Source of the DNA: an uncultured Bacteroides sp.
GTDB lineage: Bacteria; Bacteroidota; Bacteroidia; Bacteroidales; Bacteroidaceae
Length of the DNA stretch: 42,942 nt
Direction: 5' to 3'
Assembly (NCBI GenBank): GCA_944321465.1
Contig: CALULL010000022.1
Span: 1 to 42,942, forward strand
In this document: piece by piece, positions 33,659 to 41,662 of the stretch
Position numbering within the stretch: the first letter of the stretch is position 1
Layout of the letters: each line of letters opens with the position of its first letter
Notes under the pieces: generated by a model
What the model saw: only the letters and a program-made list of their open reading frames with translations
What the model was told of the DNA's origin: nothing
Database searches by the model: none
Translations under genes and position numbers: made by a program

Positions 33659-33666
33659 TACTTTTG
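33659..33666 (+). promoter_or_regulatory. -7 promoter box of the flavodoxin-esterase gene
   Basis: TACTTTTG, 84 bp upstream of ATG 33750. The transcript leader would include the short repeat copy at 33696-33739. Confidence 0.5.
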
Positions 33667-33695
33667 CAGCCGGATAGAAATCCGACCAACTTCTT

Positions 33696-33739
33696 AAACC
33701 CAAATCGCTTTGGCCCTTAATGCCCGGTTTGGGTTAAAT
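33696..33739. repeat. AAACCCAAATCGG element, short copy B (44 bp)
   Basis: AAACCCAAATCG is followed at once by CTTTGGCCCTTAATGCCCG and GTTTGGGTTAAAT, matching the right end of copy A (CGCTTTGGACTCTAATGCCC) with the interior missing. It forms a near-perfect hairpin in the leader of the flavodoxin-esterase gene. Confidence 0.75.
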
Positions 33740-33749
33740 ACGAATAATT

Positions 33750-35324
33750 ATGAAAAGAATTGCTTCTTTGCTTTTGTTCCTGGCCTGCGCCGGGACATGG
33801 CTCGCGGCTTGTGCCAGCGAGCCTGGAGCCTCGGCCCGTGCCGGGGAGTATTTTGACGGACGACGCGTCCTGGTGGCCTACTTCTCGTGGAGCGGCAACA
33901 CGCAGCGGGTGGCGCAGGAGATAGGGCGCATCACGGGCGGCGACCTCTTCCGCATAGAGCCTGTCACGCCCTATCCGACGGACTACACCGAGTGCACCGA
34001 AGTGGCCCTGGCCGAGCGCGACAGCGATGCCCGTCCGGCCATCCGGGAGACGGTGGCCGACTTTGACGACTACGACGTTGTCTTCCTGGGCTGTCCCGTG
34101 TGGTGGCACACGGCACCGATGATTATCGCCACCTTTGCCGAGAGCTACGACTTCGAGGGCAAGACGGTGGTGCCCTTCTGCACCTATGCCTCGACCTATC
34201 GCGACGAGACCTTGCAACGGATTGCAGACCTCACACCCGCCGCTTCTCACCTCACGGGTTTTGGCTCTACCGGCTCGGTGAGCGGCGTGCAGAGCTGGAT
34301 TGACCTCATCAACGAGGAGTGGAACGAGCAGAACGCAGGCGGCAGCGGCAGTGTCGGTGGGGGTGTGGCCGAACCTTCGGTGGACGGGCCTGCCCCGATG
34401 GAGGGCACCGTCAACCTGTGGCGGGCCGGCGACATCCCGGCTGTGACGCAAGGCGCATCCAATTCTGACGGCCCCGATTTTGTCCCCAACATGGAGGTGT
34501 TCACCGTCGACGAGTCCGTCGCGCCTAAGGGTGCGGTCATCATCTGTCCGGGCGGTGCCTTCGTGTTCCGCAGCGTGCAGGCCGAAGGCTACGACGTGGC
34601 CCACATGCTTGTCCCGATGGGCTACCAATGCTTTGTGGTGAACTACCGCATTGTTCCCTACACCATGCAGGAGAGTGCCCTTGACCTGCAACGTGCCATC
34701 CGTTACGTGCGTGCTCATGCCGCCGATTATCGCATAGACCCGGCGGACATTGCGCTCGTGGGCTTTTCGGCAGGCGGCATCCTCAACGGCGAGGTGCTGC
34801 TCAACTGGCGCGGGCTGGCCAACGCCTCCTCCCTCGTCCCCTCCTACCAGCCCGACGAGCTTGACAACGTGCCGGTAGAGGCTTGCGCCGTGGGCATGAT
34901 TTACGCCTTCTATGGCCGCCTGAGTGTGTCGATGAACGACGTAGAGACGCTTCGAGCCGCCGATCTTCCTCCGGCCTTCTACTGCTGGGGCTCGAACGAC
35001 GGTTTCGCCGGACAGTTCCGCCAGAATTCCGATGCCGTGCGCCAGGCCGGTTGCGAGACGGAGGTGCACATCCTTCAAGGCTATCCCCACGGCTACGGCA
35101 CGGGTGGTTCGCCCTCGGTGTGGGGCAACGACTTCGACGCTTTCCTCACCCGTGTCATGTCAGGGAACGCTTCGGGCATAGCCGCTCCCGCTTTGCCTAC
35201 CGACGACGAAGGCACAACCGTAGTCTACGACACCTCGGGACGCATAGTCGACGACCTCTCCACGGCCCCGAGCGGAGTCTACATACTGCGCTCGGCGACT
35301 GGCAGCCGCAAGATACTCAAGTAA
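33750..35324 (+). CDS. Lipoprotein fusing a flavodoxin domain to an alpha/beta-hydrolase (esterase) domain
   Basis: 524 residues. Lipobox LAAC (Cys21). Residues about 38-195 are a flavodoxin: FMN-binding loop YFSWSGNTQRVA (44-55), then DDYDVVFLGCPVWWHTAP and PFCTYASTYRDETL. A Gly/Ser-rich linker (about 196-212) leads to an alpha/beta hydrolase (about 215-470) like secreted acetyl-xylan-type esterases: oxyanion segment CPGGAF, nucleophile S340 in VGFSAGG, D417 in WGSNDGF and H447 in YPHGYG. The last 36 residues (VVYDTSGRIV...GVYILR...KILK) resemble a type IX secretion C-terminal domain. Both active sites look intact. The next gene encodes a secreted DUF362 protein, 38 bp away. Confidence 0.88.
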   Translation: MKRIASLLLFLACAGTWLAACASEPGASARAGEYFDGRRVLVAYFSWSGNTQRVAQEIGRITGGDLFRIEPVTPYPTDYTECTEVALAERDSDARPAIRETVADFDDYDVVFLGCPVWWHTAPMIIATFAESYDFEGKTVVPFCTYASTYRDETLQRIADLTPAASHLTGFGSTGSVSGVQSWIDLINEEWNEQNAGGSGSVGGGVAEPSVDGPAPMEGTVNLWRAGDIPAVTQGASNSDGPDFVPNMEVFTVDESVAPKGAVIICPGGAFVFRSVQAEGYDVAHMLVPMGYQCFVVNYRIVPYTMQESALDLQRAIRYVRAHAADYRIDPADIALVGFSAGGILNGEVLLNWRGLANASSLVPSYQPDELDNVPVEACAVGMIYAFYGRLSVSMNDVETLRAADLPPAFYCWGSNDGFAGQFRQNSDAVRQAGCETEVHILQGYPHGYGTGGSPSVWGNDFDAFLTRVMSGNASGIAAPALPTDDEGTTVVYDTSGRIVDDLSTAPSGVYILRSATGSRKILK

Positions 35325-35362
35325 TCTCTATCACACATATATATAAGAAGGTATATCGCTTT

Positions 35363-36484
35363 ATGAAGAAACTGTTTGCGAACATCCTGCTCCTGCTGCT
35401 GCCCTTTGCCGCACAGGGGCAGATGGACGGAAGGGCCAACGTCTACTTTACGTCCGAAATCACGCCTCAGTCACTTGTCCGCATCTATCGCGCATTGGGT
35501 GTGGAGGCTACAGGCCGGGTGGCTGTAAAAATCAGTACGGGCGAGTCGGAGCAGTCCAACCACCTGCGCCCCGACTTCATCCGCGACTTGGGGGAAGAAG
35601 TGCACGGCACCCTCGTGGAGTGCAACACGGCCTATGCAGGCAACCGCTCCTCGACGGCTGCCCACCGCCGTGCCATTGAAGAGCGCGGCTATAACGACAT
35701 AGCCCAGGTGGACATCATGGACGAAGAGGGCAGTATCGACATTCCCGTGGCCGACACCACCCACCTGCGCTTCGACCGTGTGGGTAGCCACGTGGCCAAC
35801 TACGACTTTCTCATCAACCTCGCCCACTTCAAGGGGCACGCTATGGGCGGCTTCGGGGGCGTGCTGAAGAACCAGAGCATCGGGATGGCTTCTCGTGAGG
35901 GCAAGACCTTGATACATACCGCCGGCGATTACTCCAATCCCGGGCAGGTGTTTGGCAACCGGCGCGGGCAGGATGCCTTTCTTGAGTCGATGGCTGCCGC
36001 CGCACAGGCCGTGCACAACTACTACGGCGGACGGGTAATCTACATCGACGTGATGAACAACCTCTCGGTAGACTGCGACTGCGACGGACATCCCTCTGCG
36101 CCGCGTATGAACGACATCGGGATACTCGCCTCGCTCGACCCGGTGGCCTTGGACAAGGCTTGCCTGGACTTGGTGTTCAATCATGAGTCGACTCCCGGCG
36201 ACGACAGCGGTCCCCTTATCGAGCGCATCAACCGCCAGCACGGCAGGCACATCGTGGACTATGCTGAGCAGATAGGGCTGGGCACAACGGCCTACAACCT
36301 GATTGACATCGACCGGCAGGGCACGGGGATTGCCAATGTGCCGGGCGAGTCCGGGGCGGTGAACCTCTACAACGTCTACACCCTTGACGGTGTTAAGATG
36401 CTCGACCGTGCCTCCTCATTGGACGGGCTGTCGCCGGGCATTTACATAGTCAATGGCAAGAAGACTGCCGTCCCCCTTCGCTGA
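35363..36484 (+). CDS. Secreted DUF362-family protein
   Basis: 373 residues from ATG 35363 (MKKLFANILLLLLPFAAQGQ, signal peptide). The DUF362 pattern is clear: GRVAVKISTGE, NHLRPDFIRDLGEEVHGTLV, GSHVANYDFLINLAHFKGHA, GGFGGVLKNQSIGMASREGK, IDVMNNLSVDCDCDGHPSAP and NDIGILASLDPVALDKACLD. DUF362 domains often sit next to 4Fe-4S ferredoxin domains; none is fused here, although the CDCDGH motif remains. The C-terminus (NLYNVYTLDGVKML...GIYIVNGKK) again looks like a type IX-like tail. Probably co-transcribed with the flavodoxin-esterase gene; an oxidoreductase or flavin-related periplasmic role is a guess. Confidence 0.87.
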   Translation: MKKLFANILLLLLPFAAQGQMDGRANVYFTSEITPQSLVRIYRALGVEATGRVAVKISTGESEQSNHLRPDFIRDLGEEVHGTLVECNTAYAGNRSSTAAHRRAIEERGYNDIAQVDIMDEEGSIDIPVADTTHLRFDRVGSHVANYDFLINLAHFKGHAMGGFGGVLKNQSIGMASREGKTLIHTAGDYSNPGQVFGNRRGQDAFLESMAAAAQAVHNYYGGRVIYIDVMNNLSVDCDCDGHPSAPRMNDIGILASLDPVALDKACLDLVFNHESTPGDDSGPLIERINRQHGRHIVDYAEQIGLGTTAYNLIDIDRQGTGIANVPGESGAVNLYNVYTLDGVKMLDRASSLDGLSPGIYIVNGKKTAVPLR

Positions 36485-36625
36485 CAATCGGGGTTCGCGG
36501 TCGGGGTGGAGGACTTCGTGGCCTGTTTCTTGTTGAACAGCAGGTGTATGAACTCCCGTAAGGCGTTCATCGCCCTCCTCCCGCCGTGTCCTTGTACAAG
36601 TATCGGCACACGTTGTACATCCACA

Positions 36626-36697
36626 GAGACCTCTGCAAAACGTTCTATTGTATATTAAAAAGGATACGTGGTAAAGACGGGCTTTTGCAGAGCTCTC
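36626..36697. mobile_element. Short IS-derived element with IS5-like ends (72 bp)
   Basis: GAGACCTCTGCAAAA at the left and the reverse complement of GAGAGCTCTGCAAAA at the right form terminal inverted repeats (13 of 15 match). Such GAGACC-TCTGCAAAA-like ends remind me of IS5-type elements of Porphyromonas and Bacteroides. No clear target duplication. A short minus-strand frame at 36500-36624 (NALREFIHLLFNKKQATK) could be a transposase scrap. Nothing else is seen in 36485-36770. Confidence 0.5.
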
Positions 36698-36770
36698 ATC
36701 AATGGGCGATGAAAGAAGAACTCATGCCACGTCACGGTTTCCAGTAAATTCGTTTTTATAGGAGCGCGAT

Positions 36771-36813
36771 AAAAAAAATAGCGAAGTACAACCACAAGGG
36801 TCGTACCTCGCTA
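36771..36813 (-). terminator. Rho-independent terminator of the alpha-glucan operon
   Basis: On the minus strand TAGCGAGGTACGA and TTGTACTTCGCTA form a stem with one or two mismatches around CCTTGTGG, followed by TATTTTTTTTATCGC. It lies 48 bp after the GH57 stop codon. Confidence 0.88.
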
Positions 36814-36860
36814 ATATGTTTGTTTATCGTAAAGAAAAAGAAATTAGAATTGCTTCGGTC

Positions 36861-38243
36861 TTACTTCTCCGCATTTGTTACTTTCTTTGAAGCCGTCGAA
36901 GGCTTCTTGGCGGATGATTTTCTTGCGGCCTTCTTTTCTTCGTTCACACCCATTTTCTCTTCCAAAACCAAATGCTTGTCCAATTCCTTCCGTAGTTCTT
37001 CGATTTCGGAGTCTTGGTTCTTGATTGTGGTGAGCAGCGCATTCAGTTCTTCGTTGTCAACCTCCACAGGATACAGAGAGTCCACGCGTTTGATAAAGTC
37101 TCCCAGGATGTTCATATAATTCGTAAATGCGTCATAAGGAGACTCGTAGATGCCACGCGACATCCCCACGTTACTTTTTTTGGTCGTCATAAACCGGAAG
37201 TTGTTGCTTGCCTGCAAGTAATCCCAGTCTTGCTTTATGCGGCGATCGTTGCATAACTGAACACGTTCAGCCACACTATACAGCTTATTGAAAGCCTCGC
37301 GCTGCATCACGTTGCCCAGCCAACAACTCGTGTCACGCTCTTCGTCGACCCACGACATAGGATAGCTTACGTCAAGCTGAGACACGGAGTTCAGTTTACT
37401 AATAACCTCTGTCGGAGTAGAGAATGTTATACCTTTCTCTTTGGCACATGCAGGCAAAGCTTTCAGGAATTCCAAAATGTTGGAAGAAAGAGGTTGGTAT
37501 ATGCCCAATGCACACAGTTCCATGAAGATGTTTATTACTTGCTCTTCCTGAGGCAACGCGTCAATCCAGCTAATGTATTTATCGGCGAACAAGGGGAATT
37601 CGCTCCATTCGGAATTGGAGAAGCGCAGGCTAATGTCATCCGACAACTTCACGTCGCGCAAGAGCAGCTTCAAGTTCGGGTTCATGTTGCAGTGGTAGAC
37701 GTAGTGTGGGCTCTTCCATCCCAAAATATGTTTGGCTCCTTCCGTCAACAGGCCTTTGAAGCCCATGTCGGCAACAAGGGCGCCAATCTCATCTGAATAA
37801 ATCAGACTGGAGTTGCGGAATACGGTCGGAGTTTTGCCAAACAGCTGTTTCATCTTGTCGCTTTGACGCAAGACTTCTTCCCTGAAGCATTCCTCATTGG
37901 CCAAAGACGACAAACCATGTGAATAAGGTTCGGCCAGGAACTCGCAGCATCCTGTATCATTCAACTGGTGCAACAAGTCGATTACTACAGGAGCGTGGAT
38001 TTCCAGCTGCTCCAAGGCAACTCCCGAGATGGACAGAGCTACTTTGAATGCCCCCCCGGAGTCCTTCACCATCCCTATCAGCGTATTCAAGGCAGGAATG
38101 TAGGAGCGTTCGGCTACTTCGCTTATGCTGCTTTCGTTGGCATAATCATCGTAGTAGTAATGATTTGTGCCTATGTCGAAGAAACGGTAACGTCTTAAAT
38201 GAATGATTTGATGTATCTCGAAATAAAGACAGATGGTTCTCAT
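36861..38243 (-). CDS. GH57 glycoside hydrolase (alpha-amylase type) with Lys-rich tail
   Basis: 460 residues, no signal peptide. The start RTICLYFEIHQIIHLRRYRF is the GH57 N-terminal strand with its HQ motif; AEPYSHGLSSL (104-114), FRNSSLIYSDEIGALVADMG and GLLTEGAKHILGWKSPHYVY carry further signature residues of the family's beta/alpha barrel. Residues about 395-430 form a charged coiled coil (IKNQDSEIEELRKELDKHLV) and the last 30 are Lys/Ala/Ser-rich, like a nucleic-acid or polyanion-binding tail. GH57 enzymes hydrolyse or transfer alpha-1,4-glucans. Third gene of the operon GH133-GT4-GH57 with 17 bp to the GT4 gene; a cytosolic storage-glucan role is inferred. Confidence 0.93.
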   Translation of the reverse strand: MRTICLYFEIHQIIHLRRYRFFDIGTNHYYYDDYANESSISEVAERSYIPALNTLIGMVKDSGGAFKVALSISGVALEQLEIHAPVVIDLLHQLNDTGCCEFLAEPYSHGLSSLANEECFREEVLRQSDKMKQLFGKTPTVFRNSSLIYSDEIGALVADMGFKGLLTEGAKHILGWKSPHYVYHCNMNPNLKLLLRDVKLSDDISLRFSNSEWSEFPLFADKYISWIDALPQEEQVINIFMELCALGIYQPLSSNILEFLKALPACAKEKGITFSTPTEVISKLNSVSQLDVSYPMSWVDEERDTSCWLGNVMQREAFNKLYSVAERVQLCNDRRIKQDWDYLQASNNFRFMTTKKSNVGMSRGIYESPYDAFTNYMNILGDFIKRVDSLYPVEVDNEELNALLTTIKNQDSEIEELRKELDKHLVLEEKMGVNEEKKAARKSSAKKPSTASKKVTNAEK

Positions 38244-38260
38244 ATCTATATTGTTTTGTA

Positions 38261-39532
38261 TTACTTATTGCTGTTTCTTATAACTTCATCATAGATGCGG
38301 CGTATTTTCACCCCGACATCTTCCCATTTTATGTTGTCTACTTCCTTCTTACCCTCCTCACGCAGATATTCATAAAGCGAAGGATACGTGCAAATGGCAT
38401 AAATGGCATCGGCCATTGCATGGATGTCCCAATAGTCTATCTTTATGCACTTGCTCAAGATTTCGGCGCAACCCGATTGTTTGGATATAATGGTCGGCAC
38501 GTTGCACTGCATTGCCTCCAGCGGAGATATGCCAAAAGGCTCGGATACCGAAGGCATGATATAGACATCGCTGGCCTTCAGGACCTCATATACCTGTTTG
38601 CCTTTCATAAAGCCGGGGAAATGGAAACGGTCTGCAATGCCTCTTTCGGCTGCCAGGCGTATCATCTTGTCCATCATGTCGCCATTGCCTGCCATGACGA
38701 AACGGATATTGCGTGTGCGGTGCAACACCATTGATGCTGCCTCCACAAAATATTCCGGTCCTTTCTGCATGGTGATGCGTCCCAAGAAAGTGACAATTTT
38801 TTCGTTGGGCTTCCTTTCGGGCACAATGTCTTGGATTTCCTGCGACAAGGGGGAAACGGCATTGTGTACTGTCGATACTTTTCTCGGGTCCTGATAATAT
38901 TTGTGGATTACCGTCTGACGCGTCAGCTCACTGACACACATTATATGGTCGGCATGGTCCATGCCGTTCTTCTCTATCGCATAAACGGTCGGATTGACAT
39001 TGCCACGGCTACGGTCGAAGTCTGTAGCATGGACATGAATGACAAGCGGCTTACCCGATACTTGCTTGGCATGAATGCCTGCGGGATAAGTCAGCCAGTC
39101 GTGGGAGTGGATGATGTCAAACTGTTGCTGGCGGGCTATGACGCCTGCCACGATGGAATAATTGTTTATCTCCTCATACAGATTGTCGGGGTAACGTCCA
39201 GAGAATTCGATACATCCCAAGTCGTTGGTATGCATATAATTGAAATCGGCATAAATGTGGTCGCGCAAATCGAAGTAGAGTTGCGGGTTCATGTAGTTGC
39301 CGACACGTTTCTGTACATAATCCCAATTCACGTCGCGCCACACGATGGGCGTGCTGTTCATCCCGATTATTTTCAAGAAGCTTTGGTCTTCGTCGCCCCA
39401 CGGTTTGGGTATGCAGAAAGTTATCTCCATGTCCTGCTGTTTCGACAGTCCCTTTGTCAAACCGTAGCTTGCCGTGCCTAATCCGCCAAGAATATGTGGA
39501 GGGAATTCCCATCCAAACATTAATACTTTCAT
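38261..39532 (-). CDS. GT4-family glycosyltransferase (glycogen-synthase-like)
   Basis: 423 residues. The N-terminal domain opens MKVLMFGWEFPPHILGGLGT, the acceptor-side glycine loop of GT-B enzymes; IIHSHDWLTYPAG and VIHVHATDFDRSRGN follow. The C-terminal domain has VTFLGRITMQKGPEYFVEAA (donor phosphate site) and SVSEPFGISPLEAMQCNVPT with the EX7E motif. Lacks a signal peptide. Together with its neighbours it probably makes or extends a cytosolic alpha-glucan, but donor (UDP- or ADP-glucose) cannot be read from sequence. Gaps of 15 and 17 bp to flanking genes indicate one transcript. Confidence 0.93.
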   Translation of the reverse strand: MKVLMFGWEFPPHILGGLGTASYGLTKGLSKQQDMEITFCIPKPWGDEDQSFLKIIGMNSTPIVWRDVNWDYVQKRVGNYMNPQLYFDLRDHIYADFNYMHTNDLGCIEFSGRYPDNLYEEINNYSIVAGVIARQQQFDIIHSHDWLTYPAGIHAKQVSGKPLVIHVHATDFDRSRGNVNPTVYAIEKNGMDHADHIMCVSELTRQTVIHKYYQDPRKVSTVHNAVSPLSQEIQDIVPERKPNEKIVTFLGRITMQKGPEYFVEAASMVLHRTRNIRFVMAGNGDMMDKMIRLAAERGIADRFHFPGFMKGKQVYEVLKASDVYIMPSVSEPFGISPLEAMQCNVPTIISKQSGCAEILSKCIKIDYWDIHAMADAIYAICTYPSLYEYLREEGKKEVDNIKWEDVGVKIRRIYDEVIRNSNK

Positions 39533-39547
39533 ATTGGTCTTCCTCCT

Positions 39548-41485
39548 TTATAATTGATACTTGGACAATAATTTCAATATACGCAGCATCTCGGCCACGT
39601 TCATGGCAAACGAGATAGCCCCTCTTCCAGTGAACGGGGGATTTCCGTCAAACAGTTCGGGCAGGGTGCCTATACAGTGCTGCCCCATCTCGTCTTCCAA
39701 TCCTATCAAGGCTCTCTCGATGAAAGATATTCCGCTCAGCTTATAGATGCGCAAATAGGCTTCCATGTAGAAGCCCATGAGCCACGGCCATGCCGTCCCC
39801 TGATGGTAGGCATAATCCCGTTGCGTCTGAGGCCCCACGTAATTGGGGTTGTAACCGCCGCTTTTGGGGCTGAGCGTGCGCAGACCTTTGGGGGTAAGAA
39901 GTTCGCGGGTGATAATGTCCAGCACCTGTTTCTTTTGGACGCGGTCAAGCGGCGAATAGTCGAAGGCCGCAGCAAACACCATGTTGGGGCGTACGCTCCA
40001 GTCCATCATGTTGCCATCTACGTAATCGAACAGGTAGCCATACTCGTTGCGGAACACTTCAACGAACGACTTGCCCGTCACTTCGGCCTGCGTGTCAAGC
40101 TCGGTTGCCAGTGTGCCGTTTGTCTCGCGCAGCAGGTCGGCTATGAAGCGCAGTGCGTTATACCACAAGGCGTTTACTTCTACGATATAGCCCGTTCTCG
40201 GGATTACGGGATGCCCGTTTACCGTCGAGTTCATCCACGTGACGGCTTTGTCCGTGCCATTGGTATAAAGCAGGCCGTTGTCGTGAAGGAAGAGATTGTT
40301 GTGCTTTCGTTCCCGGATGTAGCCGATGATATCGGACAGCAACGTGCCGTACTTGCTGCGGCATTCCTCGGCTGAAGTCGCCTTTGCGTATTGCTGCAAG
40401 GCCCATACTGCCCACAGCAACACGTCGGGATGTTCCATCTCATACACTTTGTATGTCGAAGGCTCGCCCGCCATGAACTGCCTGATGGCTTTCTCTGCCG
40501 TCGTCATCACGTCTTCGAACTCCTCGCGCTCGTCGACACCCAGCGTCAGGCCGGGCAAGGCGATGAACATGTCGCGTGCACGGCATTTGAACCACGGGTA
40601 ACCGGCCAGGATGTAGTGGTCGTTTCCCTGCTTGTTGTGGAATTGGTGGGCCGAGTTCTTCAGGCAGTGGTAGAAGCTGTCGCGCGGAGTGCGGTCCTCC
40701 ACTTCGCTCTCGAAGAGCTGCAACAGCCCTTTTGTGTCAATCTCCGAGATGCCGGCCGAGAAGACGATGCTTTCGCCTTTCTTGATGTCGACCTCGAAGT
40801 AGCCCGGCACGTACAGGTCTTCGTTGAAGTCGTAACCACGCTCTTGCTCCTTGGGATACTCTATGCCGCGATACCAGTCGGGCTGGAAGTGGAACGTGCA
40901 GGCTTTGTTCAGCTGCATGAACAGTTCAGGATAGCCCGGATACATGCACGTCTTTATGCCGTTCTCCACCTCCTGATATTCGCGGCTTGCCTGGGCATTT
41001 TCATGGGTATACTCGCGCACGCTGCGGAAGGCTAGGAAAGGCCTGAAGCGGAGCGTCGTTGCCGAGTGGGCATCCAGCAGAGTGTAACGGATTAGGATGC
41101 GGTTCTCATAGTGGACAAAGATTTTCTCCTTGCGCAGAACAACTCCTCCTACACGGTAGGTCGTCGCCGGAATCTTTTCGCAGTCGAACTCACGGATGTA
41201 CTTGTGCCCGTTGGGGCTGAAGTGGTTTCCCTGATACTTGTGCAATCCCAGGTTGAACTCTGCACCGTGCTGAATTACCGTCTCGTCCAGCGACGACAGC
41301 AGCACGTGGTTCTCGTCGTCCAGATTGGGCACAGGAATAACCAGCAATCCGTGATACTTGCGCGTGTTGCAGTCTACAATCGATGTACTATGATAGGCGC
41401 CCGACTTGTTTGTCCGAAGTATCTCCCGCGGTAGGGATTCCTCCAAATTAATCATCAGAGTCCTGTCAAATCGTAAATAACTCAT
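39548..41485 (-). CDS. Glycogen debranching enzyme (GH133 amylo-alpha-1,6-glucosidase)
   Basis: 645 residues. N-terminal beta domain (about 1-250) with TNKSGAYHSTSIVDCNTRKY and HGLLVIPVPN, then the (alpha/alpha)6 barrel: LAGYPWFKCRARDMFIALPG, WMNSTVNGHPVIPRTGYIVE and RDYAYHQGTAWPWLMGFYME, the last being a strong GH133/GDE_C signature. Removes alpha-1,6 branch glucose from glycogen. No signal peptide, so cytosolic. First gene of the operon; ATG 41485 gives MSYLRFDRTL. Normal length for the bacterial single-activity form. No SusC/SusD pair is near, so this is storage-glucan metabolism, not a polysaccharide-uptake locus. Confidence 0.95.
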   Translation of the reverse strand: MSYLRFDRTLMINLEESLPREILRTNKSGAYHSTSIVDCNTRKYHGLLVIPVPNLDDENHVLLSSLDETVIQHGAEFNLGLHKYQGNHFSPNGHKYIREFDCEKIPATTYRVGGVVLRKEKIFVHYENRILIRYTLLDAHSATTLRFRPFLAFRSVREYTHENAQASREYQEVENGIKTCMYPGYPELFMQLNKACTFHFQPDWYRGIEYPKEQERGYDFNEDLYVPGYFEVDIKKGESIVFSAGISEIDTKGLLQLFESEVEDRTPRDSFYHCLKNSAHQFHNKQGNDHYILAGYPWFKCRARDMFIALPGLTLGVDEREEFEDVMTTAEKAIRQFMAGEPSTYKVYEMEHPDVLLWAVWALQQYAKATSAEECRSKYGTLLSDIIGYIRERKHNNLFLHDNGLLYTNGTDKAVTWMNSTVNGHPVIPRTGYIVEVNALWYNALRFIADLLRETNGTLATELDTQAEVTGKSFVEVFRNEYGYLFDYVDGNMMDWSVRPNMVFAAAFDYSPLDRVQKKQVLDIITRELLTPKGLRTLSPKSGGYNPNYVGPQTQRDYAYHQGTAWPWLMGFYMEAYLRIYKLSGISFIERALIGLEDEMGQHCIGTLPELFDGNPPFTGRGAISFAMNVAEMLRILKLLSKYQL

Positions 41486-41561
41486 AGTTTGTGCATTTAT
41501 ATTTAAAGGTTAATTCTCCAGGCTTGCTGCTTGTGTGCAGCGTTGTTTTTGTTGAACAGCC

Positions 41562-41591
41562 CAAAATTACGAATTATGCGACAGATGCAAA
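41562..41591 (-). promoter_or_regulatory. Promoter of the GH133-GT4-GH57 operon
   Basis: Minus strand: TTTG at 41591-41588, 18-bp spacer, TAATTTTG at 41569-41562. It is 77 bp upstream of the GH133 ATG. The rhomboid gene diverges from the same 177-bp region. Confidence 0.7.
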
Positions 41592-41662
41592 ATAAAAAGC
41601 CATTTTATTTTTTCTTTTCTCTAAATAATGCGTACTATTGCGCTCCGGTTTATGTCTCCCGC

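Noticed and set aside
36442-36624. Small minus-strand gene containing NALREFIHLLFNKKQATK
   Set aside because: It overlaps the 3' end of the DUF362 gene and looks at best like a transposase scrap beside IS-like ends; not supported as a gene.
36861-41485. Polysaccharide utilisation locus
   Set aside because: No SusC/SusD pair, no sensor or sigma/anti-sigma gene, and the enzymes lack signal peptides; it fits cytosolic storage-glucan metabolism.
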